From Heterohyrax brucei (Eukaryota; Chordata; Mammalia; Hyracoidea; Procaviidae), in the NCBI GenBank assembly GCA_028571685.1, contig CM053162.1:74512351-74576350 (forward strand): a stretch of DNA of 64,000 nt, read 5' to 3'. Below, one piece after another: positions 1 to 56,120 of the stretch; within the stretch, counting starts at the first letter, position 1; each line of letters starts with the position of its first letter. Position numbers and translations under genes: made by a program. Under the pieces are notes generated by a model that was not told where the DNA came from, searched no databases, and saw nothing but the letters and a program-made list of their open reading frames with translations.

Positions 1-280
1 CCTCACGCTGCAGATAAGGGAGTCATGGCTCAGAGTTCAGAGGACATGCCCAAGCCACCCAGGTGGCCAGCACGGACCCCCACCTGGCTGGCAGGAAGAA
101 ACAGGAGCCAGCTAGGGCTTGGGTTCCTGTGGGGCCGGGAGGAGGCTGTGCTCAGGCCTCGTGAGGCCCTGGGAGCCCAGGCTGGGGAAGAAGGCCCCAC
201 ACACAGGCCTGGGGACCTGCGGCCCCAGAGGTCTGGCCTCCTGCCCTCCCCAGACCTGTGCTAGGTACAGACTAGCTCAC
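1..280 (-). other. DYSF: DYSF intron 18 (start only)
   Basis: GC-rich intronic sequence after the exon 18 donor. I found no exon 19 match and no recognisable repeat. Confidence 0.85.
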
Positions 281-43762
<43,482 letters not shown>

Positions 43763-44409
43763 TCACCACTGCTCAGAAGGGGGACCCAGAACCTCAGTCT
43801 CCTTCAGGGAATCCTCTTCCTCCACCCGAACCCCACTTGCCCTTGTGCCACGCCTAGTGGACCAGGTCCCTGGGAAGACCAGGTGTACGGGAACGACAAG
43901 CCCTTGAATTTCCCCCTCTCCCCTAGTCAGCCTTGGGCCTTTTCTGCTCTTCCTCAGAGGCCCAGCCCTGTCCCGCTGTCAGACTCTGCTCTGGGCAGTC
44001 TCCCCTCGCAGACCTGGAGAGTCCAGAGGGCAGCATCTCCTGCAGCCCGGGCCAGTCCCTCATACTCAAACTCGCCTTGCTCCTGAGCCTCAGTGTCTAA
44101 CCCTGTCTGCTCAGTTTGTCTCCACCGGTTCCACGGACCTGGCCAGTGACGACCGTAAGCGAAACACAAAGAAACCTGCCTGTCTTCAGGGACCCAGCCT
44201 GAGAGAAGAAGATTAGGCCAGAGAGCCCCACCCCAGTCTCTAGGGAGCCCCAAGGCCATCCATCCCACACGCTGCAAGGCCACATCTCTGAGGCAAACAG
44301 TCATATGTGGACAGGCTCATAGGATGAGTGGGTCATCCACATGGTGACAGTGAGGTGACAGTTCAAAAAGGGCCAAGGAGACAGATGGGTCGCCGAACTG
44401 AGACACGGG

Positions 44410-44845
44410 CAACCCGACTGTTACAGATGAAATCATGTCTTCCACAAAATACGGGCTGGAATTCTAACCCCTGTATTTGTCAGTGTAATCTTGCTTGGAA
44501 ATAAAGTATAGGGTCGCTATGAGTCAGAATGGACTCAACAGCAGTGGGTTTGGTTTCAGGCTTTCTTGTGTTCATTATATCATACCCTAATAGGGTGTGT
44601 TCCAAGGTGGATTAGTTCTGAGTTACCAAAAGAGCAGGTTGGACACAGAGACACACACACTCTGGAAAAGACGGATGCCATCTGAGGATCGCCTGAGAAT
44701 GAAGGGACACCCACAGTGCCACCAAGGAAGATACTGACCATGATTTGGACTGTCTCCTGAATGGTGAGGAAATGAATTTTTGTTCTTGTAAGCCACCCAC
44801 TTGTGGTAGTTGTGTGACAACAGCCTTTGCAAACTAAGACATGTG
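44410..44845 (+). repeat. MaLR-type LTR, interrupted by an AfroSINE tail
   Basis: 'gttacagatgaaatcatg' near the start; 'ggacacagagacacacacac', 'aaatgaatttttgttcttg' and 'taagccacccacttgtgg' give the usual 3' landmarks of MLT/MST-like LTRs. The AfroSINE tail sits at 44508-44565. Confidence 0.55.
44508..44565 (+). repeat. AfroSINE tail fragment
   Basis: 'tagggtcgctatgagtcaga' and 'gactcaacagcagtgggttt' only; no SINE head is present. Confidence 0.85.
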
Positions 44846-45374
44846 TTCTGCATCTCTGCAACAGAGAGGACAATCAGTGGCAGTGAGCAGCCTCCTTCAG
44901 TCATGACCTGTCATGTGGTGTCTGCATCAGATTCCTGCTTGCTCCTTAGGAATCAGACCTCAATGGGGCACAAAGCCTCACTGCTCCGGGTATCATTTGC
45001 CTCTTCCTCTGTTTTTCTAACAGACAAAGACTGCATCTGCCATTCGAGACCATCGTTCTTCCAGTCTCTGTGGCAACTGATTTAAATATAGATTTTTCTA
45101 ACTTGTGAAATAAACTCCCATCTTAACCTAACCATCTGCTTGTTTAAGCCAACTGGCGCTCTGAGCGTTCGGTTCCTCAGTGCTCATGCTCCTGCATCTC
45201 CATCCCAACCCTGATGGGTGCAGTCCCCAGATTATGAACAGGTAACCCAGTGACAACTCATACTGAAGACTGGACTGCCGCAAAGCCTATTATATGTTTG
45301 AGTTAAATACAACGGTTTGTAATAACTCACTGCTTTGGGTTTCTCAAGTCTTTTATATGCATGAAAAACACAAA

Positions 45375-45573
45375 AGCAAACCTGCTGCTATAGAGTCCAT
45401 TCCGACTCACAATGACCCTGTAGGACAGGGCAGCGTGGCCCTATAGGACAGGACACAGCAACCCTGCAGGACAGGGCAGAACCACCTGTAGGGTTTCCAA
45501 GGAGCATCTGGTAGACTCGAAACGCTGCCCTTTTTTCGGTTAACACCTGAGCGCTCTACCACTGTGCTGTCAT
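45375..45573 (-). repeat. AfroSINE with internal duplication
   Basis: 'gagtccattccgactcacaa' begins the tail. The phrase (ccct)(g/a)(c/t)aggacagg(g)ca recurs three times (about 45417-45474), showing a short tandem expansion. The head ends 'ctaccactgtgctgtc'. Confidence 0.85.
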
Positions 45574-45744
45574 TGTTCTTTAAACACTTTTGCTGGCAAG
45601 ACCATTCTGATTCCTAGTGACCCCACGTGCATAGGAAAGTAAAACACACACTATCTGCTGCTGACTGGCTGACGCTAGGTAAGAACTGTCTGCACCCATT
45701 CTGACTTCCCACAAAGTTGACTCAGTGACCGACCTGGAAAGGAG

Positions 45745-45925
45745 TCTTGTTCCCAACCAGCGGACTGTCTGTAATTCTATCTTTTCACGTGCTTGTTGGC
45801 CACCTGCATATCTTCTTTGGTGAAATGTCTATTCAAATTGTTTCCCCATTTTTGATTGCCTTTTTGTTGTTAAGTGGTGGGAATGTATACATCTAGATAT
45901 TAAAACCTTACCAGTTTCTCAGGAA
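45745..45925 (-). repeat. L1 fragment
   Basis: 'catatcttctttggtgaaat', 'gtctattcaaattgtttccc' and 'catttttgattgcc' are the reverse complement of a common L1 segment. It is the only L1 piece found in DYSF sense orientation. Confidence 0.6.
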
Positions 45926-46029
45926 AAGACAACTTTCAGTGTAGTCAATGAGACAGAACCCTTATACACTGACCATGCTATCTAATTCTAATCTGGATCC
46001 TAGACTAACAGCTATGTGTTTTTGAGAAA

Positions 46030-46660
46030 AATATGTTTTTCTTCAGTGGTCAAAACCAGAATGTGAAATCGCATACCCCAAGGGGTCTTGGCCAAGTGGC
46101 CGTTTGCACCCCTCAGGAAGAGTTCGGTCTGGGTGCTGCTGGCAGCAAGATAGTCTCGCAAGACAGACAGAGAAAACACACGTGGGCCTTTTGTGATGAT
46201 GATGCCAGCATCCTGTACCACTGTCTGCAATCACTAGCTGCACCGGTAATACGGTCCTGGTGGCGTGGCGCTGAAGTGGCCCAGCAGCTCATGAGAGGAC
46301 AGCAGCAGGGATCCCCCGGCTGCTCCTTGGAAACTTGTGCGGCAGCTCTCTTCTCTCTCCTGCAGCGTTGTTAGGAGTTGGAATAGACTCAACGGCAATG
46401 GGAGAGTATTAATAATCAGTGAACAGTCACTGTGATTATCACAGTTTTCATTGATTTTCCCATGACTGCCTCCCCATGGGTTGGTGCCCCGGAAGAACAC
46501 TCATACAACATAACTGCCTCGAGACTACACAGCTCCATTGTCAACAGACTACATAGTTCCCTGACGGCAACTATTTTAGGCCCTTAATAAATCTGTTTTC
46601 ACTTCGAGCAGCTTTGAAGTTCTCCTTGACAACACTCTGGTGTCCATCCTGCTAAAAAAA
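46030..46660 (+). repeat. Possible 5' LTR of an old provirus
   Basis: It pairs with 49330-49945: 'tcaatcactag' with 'gtaatcactaac', 'taactgcctcgagactacac' with 'taactgccctgggattacac', 'ctgttttcacttcgagcagc' with 'ctgtttcaacttgaaacagc', and a shared 'ggtgtcc' end. An AfroSINE (46250-46402) interrupts it. Identity is low and I could not fix TG..CA ends. Confidence 0.4.
46250..46402 (+). repeat. AfroSINE
   Basis: 'ggtcctggtggcgtggcgct', 'ctccttggaaacttgtgcgg' and 'agttggaatagactcaacgg'. Confidence 0.8.
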
Positions 46661-49320
46661 CCCAGGATGGGACTGGGGGATGCAGGCACCTGTCTGAGCG
46701 TTTTGCTGCTCAGTCCACTTTCTTAGTTCTTGAGAGTCAACCTGACAACAAAGGACTTTATTTGCATCCAGAGTTTTCCGAGGTTTTGTGGTCTTTTATC
46801 TCTTGACTCTGGGCTCAGTCAGGGCATTCTGACAAGTTTGTTATCTGTCTAATACAGTCACTGTGTTTTTCTTTAAATGTACATTGAAGTTTCTTCAAGT
46901 GTGTCTTTTGGTGAAATGCTTTTCACACATCGGGTGTCTTATTTCAGGGTTATGTTTCTATGTGTCTTATCTCATAAGCCACGACTAGCTGTTTTAAGTT
47001 TTGTTTTTTCTCCTAAGAAAGTATCTTAAGTCTTGGAGAAACTGCATAGTGTGCTTTGAAGATTTTCATATAAATTCATTCTGACAGAGTTTTTATTGTT
47101 TTATAATGTGTCCACTGAAATTGAATAGATCAACTTAAATTAGGCTGCAGAATGCTTTTAAGTAACTTAAGCTGAATTGAGTATGTAAGAAAATTTTAAG
47201 ATCTAAAGTCTGAGTTTTCAGAGTTAACGCCTAAATTTTTCAAGAGTTGAAGCCTGAAATTCCTTCTAACTGCCACTTTTTAAAGTGGACACAACTTTTC
47301 ATTTCTGGCTAGAAGCCACCAAAGACTGTAACTTCTGCTTTTCTGGCAAGAGAAGCTGGGAGAACTCCTAGCTGCTGGAGTACATTCCCAAAGACTAGTG
47401 CATGCTTTGGTTAATCTCTTCTATCCAAACTCACTGATACTGAATTCTTCATGCCCTTCAATTCTACTTGTCAAAAAGTTACTTTCATTTCTCTAAGTAC
47501 ACTATTTTTTTTTTGTCCTGCCCCTTTTCAGTCTCTAAGAGCAAATTTTAACATCCTCAACAATCTTCAAGAACTCATCCACAAAAGCAGCAAATGGATG
47601 AATAACTTCACAGATCAAATTTCACATGTTTTTGTGTCTGAATTCCCCAAGAATTTGTTCTGTTTTGTTTTATCCAGGGGAGATATCCTCAAGTATTACC
47701 TGTATAAATCTTTTATTCATCAGTAACAGCAATTAAATAAGTTTATTCTGAGAATTTTGCAGTTTGTGCAATCTCAGACCCCATAAGGCCTTATGACTGC
47801 TAATTACTAATTAATTGATTAACGCTATCAAATGTAACTTGGTTGGTTTCCTTGACTGAATAGTGGTGGCTTATTGGCAGTCTTCACTAAGATGGCCAAG
47901 TCTGAAAGTTCTAAACTTTAAATAAGCTCAGGTTTTCAATAGTTTTAGTGGGTATTTTAGAACTTTTAAAAACACTAATAATTTGTTTAATCTTATTAAA
48001 ACTCTGCACCTGGTCTTTATGTCTACCTAGTAATACTTTCTCTTTTTTTCTTTTCTAAGTACTTTATCTTTCTGCTCTCTTCAGAGAAAAGTCCTCTTTC
48101 TATAAACTTGATTCTGAACTACTGGCTCTTCAAATCCAAATTACTAGAAACCAAAGTTTTCAAGACAAAGTAATTTGGCATGTTGTTTTTTTTTAGTACT
48201 ATTCAGATATTAGTATATTCTTGTTACACTCTGACTATATAATATTATGTCTCAAGATTATTATGTATTATATCTGAAGCTCTTTAGAAAAAAAGTTAAT
48301 CTTTACTTTAGTGATAATTTTAAATTGACTTCTGACTTTGAATTACCTTTGAAATTCCTGGCAACTCCTTCACTGTTAGGAACTATTATTATTGTAGGTT
48401 AATCATGGCCATATTAAGTTTTGTCATCTGCAGATCCATTTTTATTCTGCTGATTTACTGAAGATATTTGACCAAAGTATCTCAGCAAAAAGGTGGACTA
48501 TAACAGACTCAGGAAAGGACTGTGACTGGACTGAACCCTGACTTCCAGAATTCTTATGTAGATGCTGATGGGTTCACAGACTGCAGCTTGTCCAGAATTA
48601 GCTACACAAGACTGAGTAAATTAAAAATATACTTAAATTGAACTCACAGATGAAGTTTACCTACATCATTGTCTTTGCCTTTCTACTTGTTGTATTCACT
48701 ATACTATTTTTGATACTTTACTCCATAACCTTAAGTTATTGCATGTTTTGATATAATGATTTTTTCCATTGTAAATGATAGCAGTTAATGCTGTCTCATG
48801 TATTTGCTTATTGCTATTTGAACAGATCAACTACTTGATCTATCTCATATTCCATGATGACAGTTACACCTATTGCCTAAAATTTCTACATGAATTAGAT
48901 ATTCCAGACACGGGCTGTCAGAATACTTAGGGTTTCCTTTTTGTTATCAAACCTTCCTTTTCAGCAGTTTTAGAACAAATGTGCTGTTTTGAAATTTTGG
49001 TCTTTCCCTTGTGAATTCAGACTTCTTTTTATAAAACCACTTTTAGAGACAATTTTGTTTGTTAAGACTATTATTTTAGTAGTCATCGTCACCATAATTA
49101 AAACAAAAACACCAAACTACTGCCATCAAGTCCATTCCAACTCATAGCAACCCTGGAGGACAGAGTAGAACTGCCCCACAAGGCTTCCAGGGATGACCGT
49201 GAGGAAGCCCCACCGAGCGACTGAAACGAGTCAGCGCTGTGCCTCTGACCTGTTACCCCTGACACCTTCACCCCTTTGCCGCCCCCTCCTGAGGCTTGCT
49301 GGAGTGTCTACCTCTAAAGC
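46661..49320. other. AT-rich block between the paired repeats
   Basis: About 2.6 kb of T-rich sequence lying between the two putative LTRs. The longest ORF (91 codons, 47451-47726 plus strand) resembles nothing I can name. I found no gag, pol or env motif and no convincing primer-binding site. It may be a provirus interior decayed past recognition, or unrelated sequence. Confidence 0.4.
49109..49196 (-). repeat. AfroSINE, 3' half
   Basis: 'ctgccatcaagtccattcca', 'actcatagcaaccctggagg' and 'agagtagaactgccccac'. Confidence 0.85.
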
Positions 49321-49329
49321 TTGGGGGTG

Positions 49330-49945
49330 AAGCTAGGAAACCCTGCGGAACGGTTTCATAGTCAGCATGAAGTCATCTCAGCCTGGAGAGGAGAATTCCA
49401 CTATGACAAGGTAAAAGGGAAAAGCTCAGTGGTGACCAGTCACAGTGTGATGTGGCATTTGGGATTTAAATGTTTGATAAGTCAGGCAGCCACCAAACAA
49501 CTGCAGCAAGCGTGTTCCTCTCAGACAGACTACTGGATGTATCAGCGACCACCTTGAGACCATGATGTGCACATCCTGTGAGACCACCTGTAATCACTAA
49601 CTACATTATCAGCAATGAGTAACCAGTCAGAGTATGATTACCACAATATCCAGTGACTGTCCTCCCTACAGTTTAGTTCCTCTTCTTATCTGGTGAGAAT
49701 ACTTGTATAACTGCCCTGGGATTACACGGCTCTGTTTTCAGGGGGTTCAGTGGGCTATGTAATTTCCCAGTTGCAGTTGCTTTAAACCCTTCAAAAACCT
49801 CTGTTTCAACTTGAAACAGCATGCAAGTTTTCTCAACAGAGTCAGTTATATGGTTCCCAATGCCTGGCCTTTTTGCCACTGTCTGGATCCTTAGGACACT
49901 ATTCAATCAACACACTGGTAACAGGTGTCCCCTTGAATCCTAATA
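49330..49945 (+). repeat. Possible 3' LTR of an old provirus
   Basis: Direct-repeat partner of 46030-46660 (shared blocks are given there), without the SINE insertion. The 3' end is near 'acactggtaacaggtgtccc'. Confidence 0.4.
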
Positions 49946-50149
49946 ACCCTCTTGGGATCCTGTGATGATCCCTGACATAGATACCTGAGGGGTGGGCCAT
50001 CCCTGACTCCAGGAGCCCTAGCTGTGATACAAAGCCTGTTCCCTGCAATAAAGGAACGTAACATAAGCCCCCCTAATTCTAGAAGATACGATACCTAGTA
50101 GTAGAGCCCTAGCACAAATATTAGTGAATCTCTCTCTCTTTCACCAGTT

Positions 50150-50166
50150 CTTAAAAAAAAAAAAAA
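50150..50166. repeat. Poly-A tract
   Basis: An uninterrupted A run following 'cagttctt', possibly the tail of an unrecognised retroposon. Confidence 0.7.
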
Positions 50167-50252
50167 GGATAAATTAATCTTGAGCACACATCACTGTCTA
50201 TCACCTTACTAGCAAAAAAACCCACAAGATGACTAATAGTGTACCTGTTCTG

Positions 50253-50396
50253 AAAACCAAACCAACTGCTATCAAGTGACTATGTCAGATTAGAACTGAG
50301 CTCCAGAGTCTTCAGTGGCTGATTTTTCAGGAGTAGATTCCTAGGCGTTTCTTCTGAGATGTCTTTGGGTAGATGAGAGCATTAACTGTACCACTA
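50253..50396 (-). repeat. AfroSINE, long subtype, decayed
   Basis: 'aactgctatcaagtgactat' (tail), 'cttcagtggctgatttttca', 'ggagtagattcctaggcg' and 'tcttctgagatgtctttggg' follow the long-type order. Confidence 0.65.
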
Positions 50397-50447
50397 AAAT
50401 CAAACCAAAAACGAAATGCTCCCTCACTCCTCTTGAAAGACTATGAT

Positions 50448-51145
50448 TTACAGAAAGGAAAACAACAGATGTGGAGAAATTGGGACCTTACTCATTGATG
50501 GTAGAAACGCAAATGGTGCAACTGCTATGGAAAACAGCTTGGTGTTTCCCCAAAACATTACCAGTAGACCTGCCATGTGATCCGGCAATCCCTAGGTATG
50601 TACCCAGAAGAGGTGAAAGTGGGAGCACAGCAGAGCACAGCAGAGAACTGCACAACCGTGTTCACTGCAGCACTGTTCACAATAGCCAAAAGGTGCGAAC
50701 AACTGAATGTCCATCAGCAGGTGAAGAGAGAAGCGAAACACCAGGGCGCACGGGGGCACGCGCCGTGGACGCACGTCCCTTAGCCATAGAGAAATGAAGT
50801 CTTGATATCTGCGCCACAGCATGCACGGACCTTGAAACCCTTATGGCGCGTGAAGTCAGTCAATCACAACAGGATACACACTCGATGATTCCACTTACAC
50901 GAGACAGGCAAATGTACAGAGACCGACATTTATTAGTGGTTACCAGGGATGGAGGAGAGGGGACTGAGAGCCATTGTCTAAGATGCTCTGGGTTTCTGTT
51001 AGTGGTGGGATAATTTGGACAAAAACAGGGGTAGTGGCTGTGCAGCATGAGAAATGTAATCAATGCTACTTAACTGTACATATAAAAACTGCTGAATTGG
51101 CAAGTGTTTGGTTATACTTATTTTCACCACAATAAAAAAGGGGCG
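50448..51145 (+). repeat. L1 ORF2 3' end and UTR, decayed
   Basis: 'tggagaaattgggaccttac', 'aaatggtgcaactgctatgg', 'gatccggcaatccctagg', 'cactgttcacaatagccaaa' and 'gtgaagtcagtcaatcacaa' are L1 landmarks in order. It ends in 'accacaataaaaaagggg'. Confidence 0.8.
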
Positions 51146-52675
51146 CGGGGAGATCAGAAGTGTCGTAGACCTATGAATCCATGAAATAGCAGAGATCACT
51201 CCATCTATCACAGAAAAAGTGGGACTGCACGGCTGAGGCGCTTGTCCAAGGAGGCGGATGGCAGAGCCAGGGCCTGGAGCTCAGGCTTTCCACTCAGATT
51301 GGTGAAACCCCCAGTCTCTGAAGCTTCTAGCCCGGGGGACTTATGAGCTGGGCCTGGCCAGCAGGAGATGGGGGAGGTGGCAGGTCTGGTCAAGCAGACA
51401 GCTGCACATGCCGGCTAGAGCTCCAGCTTGGGGGTCCTCAAGTTCAGGGGCCACAGAAAAGGTGAGGCCAACCAGCACGGAGCAAGCCAAAACTCCTCTT
51501 CTTCCTCCCTCTAGTACCCAGGCTTCCCAGCTTGAGGCAAACTCGTCCCTGCCACCAACCCCACCCCCCCAACAATTCTCGGAAGTGGGACTAGAAACAA
51601 AGAACGGAAATGCAGAAGGAAGCACTGGCCCCACCTCTGCCAGCAACACCTCCAGCCTGGCTGGAGAACCTCGGACTGACAGCATATTTCCTTTGGTGTC
51701 TTACCAGGCTCTTCTGGGAGCTGAAGTTTCTCCCAAGTTCTCACTCCCCATGAAGGTAGGGCTACTTGTTCCAAAGCCTGAGGAGTAGCTTGTGGGAATC
51801 AAGTCCCTGGGAATCAGGGAGAGCAGGCTCTCCCATGAGGAGGCAGTGGAGAAGCAAAAAGGGCCTTGAAAAGGGGTGGATCTGAGGATTGGAGGGTCCC
51901 AGGGAGCTTGGATGCTCACCCTTCATTCATTCCACAGAGGATGGAGCAGAGGTGTCTTTATGCAGAGGCCTCAGACTTGGGAGCTCAGACCCCTGAGAAG
52001 TCCCCATTTGAGGTAAACAGCCACAGGAGATCATGACTGAAGGGACACCACATGCTTATGGGCAACAACCAGTGGATGTGTGTGGTAGACAGGACAAACA
52101 GGGGTCACAAGAGGCAAAGCAGAGCCTGGGGTGGTTGCTGCCTAGGGCCTGAGCCAGCTCAGAGCATGGCAGGGTGGAAGGAGTGGCCTTAGGCCTTGGC
52201 CCCTCTTACCGGTGCAGCCTGCTGGCAGAAAAATACCACTGGCTGCTCAGCCTGGCCCTTCTGTGCTCTGGGCCACTGGAATGTGGGGACTGGAGAAGCG
52301 CGGGGCTTAGCAGAGCTGCGGCATCCCAAAGGCAGAGGGAGAAGTCAGGAATTCATGTGGGGGAGGGAGGGAGCGGCCAGAGCAGCCTACACAATAACAG
52401 GCGCAACTGACCTTCACAGAGACTCATCACACAGTGGTACTGCCACCCTCTTGGAACAGAGGGTGCAGCGCCCAAGTCTGAGTTGAAGAAGTATGTCGGA
52501 GTGGGCATGTAGGTCTCCAAGGATATGTATTTTAGATAAGTATGAAGAAATCCAAAGAATTTTATTTAAATAGCTTTGGGCCTCATACATCACTGTTTGC
52601 AAAACACTGGACACAACCCCAGCGCCAACCACAGAGTAGGGTGAATGTCACACAGTGGAAAGCTATAAACCAACA

Positions 52676-52834
52676 AAAAAAACCCAGTTCCATCAAGCCA
52701 ATTCCAATTTATAGTGACCCTACAGGATAGAGTAGAACGGCCCCATAGAGTTTCCAAGGAGTGCTTGATGGACTTGAACAGCCAACCTTTTGGTTAGCAA
52801 CTGTAGCAGCTAACTATTATGCCACCAGGGATTC
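52676..52834 (-). repeat. AfroSINE, full length
   Basis: 'aagccaattccaatttatag', 'gtagaacggccccatagag' and 'ttatgccaccagggatt'. Confidence 0.9.
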
Positions 52835-52849
52835 ATGGAAAGCTATATA

Positions 52850-52892
52850 CCAAAAAAAAAAAGAGGAAGAAGAAGAAGAAAAGAAGAAAACC
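52850..52892. repeat. A/AAG-rich simple repeat
   Basis: Poly-A passing into aagaagaag runs between two minus-strand AfroSINEs, probably their tail region. Confidence 0.85.
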
Positions 52893-53032
52893 CATTGCTA
52901 TCAAGCCAATTCTGACCCATAGCAACCTTATGGGACAGAATAGAACTATCCACAGGGTTTCGTAGGTAATTTTTACAAGACCGAGGAACAGGTGATGGTT
53001 TCAAGCAGCCAAGCACCTAACCATTGAGGCTC
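52886..53032 (-). repeat. AfroSINE
   Basis: 'ctatcaagccaattctgacc', 'gggacagaatagaactatcc' and 'gcacctaaccattgaggct'. Confidence 0.85.
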
Positions 53033-53035
53033 TAT

Positions 53036-54541
53036 TGTTGTTGTTAGGTGCCGTCAAGTCAGTTCCAATTTATAGCAACCTTATGCACAACAGGATGAAA
53101 CACTGCCCAGTCTTGCACCATGTTCACAATCGTTTTTATGCTTAAGCCCATTGTTGCAGCCACTGTGTCAGTCCATCTTGTTGAGGGTCTTCCTTTTTCT
53201 TTGCTGACCCTCCCACTCTACCAAGAATGATGTCCTTCTCCAGAGACTGATCCTCCCCAACAACATGTCCAAGTATGTAAGACACAGTCTTCCCATTTTT
53301 GCTTACAAGGAGCACTCTGGTTGTATCTCTTCCAGAGCAGATCTGTTTGTTCTTTTGGCAGTCCATATGGTATATTCAACATTCTTCTCCAGCACCACAA
53401 TTCAAAGGCATCAACTCTTCTTCTGTCTTCTTTGTTCACTGTCCAGCTTCTGCACACACAAGATACAACTGGAAATACTTTAGTCTTCAAATAAAGAGAC
53501 TCTTTGTAGCACATTTTCCCAGTGCAATGTGTCTTTCAATTTCTTGACTGTTGCTTCTATCGATGTTGACTGTGGACACAAGTCAAGGGAAATCCTTGAC
53601 AACCTCAATCCTTTCTCCATTTATGACAATGCTGCTTAATGGTCCAGGTGTGAGGACTTTTGTTTTCTTAATATTGAGGTGCCATCCATACTGAAGGCTG
53701 TGTTCCTTGATCTTCCGCAGTAAGTATTTCAAATCTCCTTCACTTCCTGCAAGTAAGGTGGTGTCATCTGCATAATGCAGGTGGTTACTGAGTTTTCCAC
53801 CAATCCTGATGCCTCATTCTTCTCTGTAGAATCCAGCTTCTTGGATTATTCGCTTGGCATACAGATTGAAAAGGTATGGTGAAAGGATACAACTGTGATG
53901 CACACCTTTCCCTACTTTAAAAACCATGTAGTATCTGCTTGTTCTGTTGGGGCGACTGCCTCTTGATCCATATACAGATTCCTTAAGTGCACAATTAGGT
54001 GTTCCAGAATTCCATTCTCCACAGTGTCAGCCATAATTTATTATGATCCACACAGTTGAATGCTTTTGCACAGGCAATGAAACACAGGTAAACATCTTTC
54101 TGATATTCTCTGGTTTCAACCAAAATCCATCTGACGTCAGCAATGATATCCCTGGTTCCACTTCTTCTTCTGAATCCAGCTTGAATTTCTGGAAGTTTCT
54201 TGTCAATATACAGTTGCAATTGCTTTTGAATGATCTTGAGCAAAATTTTACTTGTGTGTGATATTAATGATAAGCCAAGCCAAGTGCTGTCAAGTCGGAT
54301 CTGACTCATGGCGACCCATACTGTTCAGTAATTTTAGGATTCAGTTGAATCACCTTCCTTTAGAATAGGCATAAATATGGATCTCTTCCAGTCAGTTGAC
54401 CAGGTAGCTGTCCTCCAAATTTCTTGGCATAAATGAGTGAGCACTTCCAGTGCCGTATCTGTTTGCTGAAATACCTTGATTGATACTCTGTCAATTCCTG
54501 GAGCCTTGTTTTATGCCAGTGCCTTCAGTGGCTCTACAACT
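53036..54541 (-). mobile_element. RTE LINE, 3' 1.5 kb including reverse transcriptase part
   Basis: The tail 'ttgttgttgttaggtgccgt' starts it. On the minus strand the reverse transcriptase reads LPEIQAGFRRRSGTRDIIAD and DVYLCFIACAKAFNCVDHNK (about 53995-54309), and further down VNKEDRRRVDAFELWCWRRM (about 53218-53514). The catalytic YADD region falls in decayed text. Split over several frames, hence dead. A 47-bp AfroSINE-type tail is inserted at about 54271-54318. Confidence 0.92.
54271..54318 (-). repeat. Tail-only insertion inside the RTE
   Basis: 'aagccaagtgctgtcaagtc' and 'ggatctgactcatggcgacc' break an RTE sentence that is continuous at 60345-60375 in the sister copy. It is the same kind of headless tail as 20087-20133. 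Confidence 0.75.
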
Positions 54542-54574
54542 ATAAAAATAATGAGGATATGCACTGTGCACTTA

Positions 54575-54840
54575 TCTGGAAAGTGTTCAAGCTACACTGT
54601 TAAGTTAAAAACAAGGTAAAAAAGAGTGTACAATATGCTACCAATTGCATAAAGAAAGGAGAATGTCAGCATCTACATAGGAGATGGTTGGTGTGTAAGA
54701 ACTCCAGACCGAGAAGTAAGAAACTAGGAATGCTGGCTATTTATGGGTAAGATTGGGACTGAGCAAGTGGGGCACAAAAATGACCATATTCTGCTTTCAT
54801 GACTCTTTTATATCTTTTACCAATTCAAAAATTAACTTAA
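54575..54840 (+). repeat. L1 3' end fragment
   Basis: 'tgttaagttaaaaacaagg', 'gtgtacaatatgctaccaat' and 'gaaactaggaatgctggct' fit the L1 3' UTR of old families. Confidence 0.55.
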
Positions 54841-55024
54841 AATGGAACACAAAAGTCCTTTTAATGATGTAACTTATTCATTTAACAAACTCTATTGAAC
54901 ACTTTCAGCAAACCTTGTTCTTCCCCTCTTAGAGCTTCCTTCCTAGTAATGACTATCCCTTCCACTTACTGAGTGCATGTTCATACATGGCCAAGCACAT
55001 GACACACAATACTTCATTTAAACT

Positions 55025-55210
55025 GGCACTAGCCTGATGGGGTAGCTATTGTTACTAGTTCTGTCCACCTTACAGATGAGGAAACTGAGGCTTAGAAAGC
55101 TATTAATTAGTCCAATTTCACTCAAGAAACAAGACAAGTGAGTCCCTGGGCAATGCAAATGACAATGGCAACTGGGAAAAAACGCAGGCAAAGTCTGACT
55201 CCAAAGGTTT
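55025..55210 (-). repeat. MIR remnant
   Basis: 'gatggggtagctattgttac', 'ttacagatgaggaaactgag' and 'gcttagaaagctattaatta' form a reverse-complement MIR. Confidence 0.85.
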
Positions 55211-56120
55211 TTCTCCAAAGCCCACACTGGACCATCTGGGACACCATAGAGCCCATTTAGTGCATGCAACATGATGACAGAAACACAGAGTCCTTAATTT
55301 GCTTAATCCAAGGGACAGGGAGCCCTGCCTATAAATTTGTCTGGTCCAACTTAAAGAAAAAAATCAAGCTCCAAACTTGCTGGTTCTTTTCAAAGGTATC
55401 ACTGCTGTGTAGTCACCTTGTTTTAACAAGCTCTTGAACTATATTTTTCAGACAGGCTAAATCCTCTTGTGGAGAGGTGGCTGGGTGGTCTAATCATCTC
55501 TGCCACACAGAAAGAGCGTTGGAGTTTTGGGGGACTGCCTAGAAGGCTGGGCCTTGAGCAAAGGGGAGGGGAGGTAAAAGTAAAGGGTCCAATGTGGGGT
55601 ACAAGTATGGCAATTCTGCTAATCAGAGACAGTAACCCTGCGGCTGACAGCGGAGGACCACTGAAAGTGGTCTCCATGCCTTCATGTCACAAGGACTTCA
55701 TCATATGCCAGAATGGTGGGTGGGCAGCCCAGGGTGGAAGAGCCCAGAAAGGACAAAGGCCATTTTGGGGACCAGTAAGATGACCAAGTAGCTGCACCTT
55801 AGACTGAGGTGGAAGTGGACATGTGACAAGGCCCTTCCCCCAAGTAACCCATAGAAAACTCACCAAGGAGTGCTGGCAGGTCCCTCAAATGGCAGAGAGT
55901 ATCACAGCCCAAAGGGGGTAAAGTGTTGACAGGTGAACCCCAATAAAGGGCACATGGATGTTCTTTGTACAATTTTCCCAACTTTTCCATAAGTTTGCAA
56001 ATATGAAGTTTTTTTTGAAGATCCAGAAGGGTTTCCATGAATCAATTTCTTATTCTTTACCTTTGAAAGTAAAACCAAAACTACTTAACAATTAAATATA
56101 TGTATGTATACACATACATG

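Noticed and set aside
1-280. Search for DYSF exon 19
   Set aside because: No reading frame with the expected ferlin text; exon 19 must lie further left.
47451-47726. 91-codon ORF in the AT-rich block
   Set aside because: No retroviral or host motif recognised; length is not surprising.
51408-51788. 126-codon plus-strand ORF, Ser/Pro/Thr-rich
   Set aside because: Low-complexity composition, no known domain and no conservation evidence available; not enough to call a gene.
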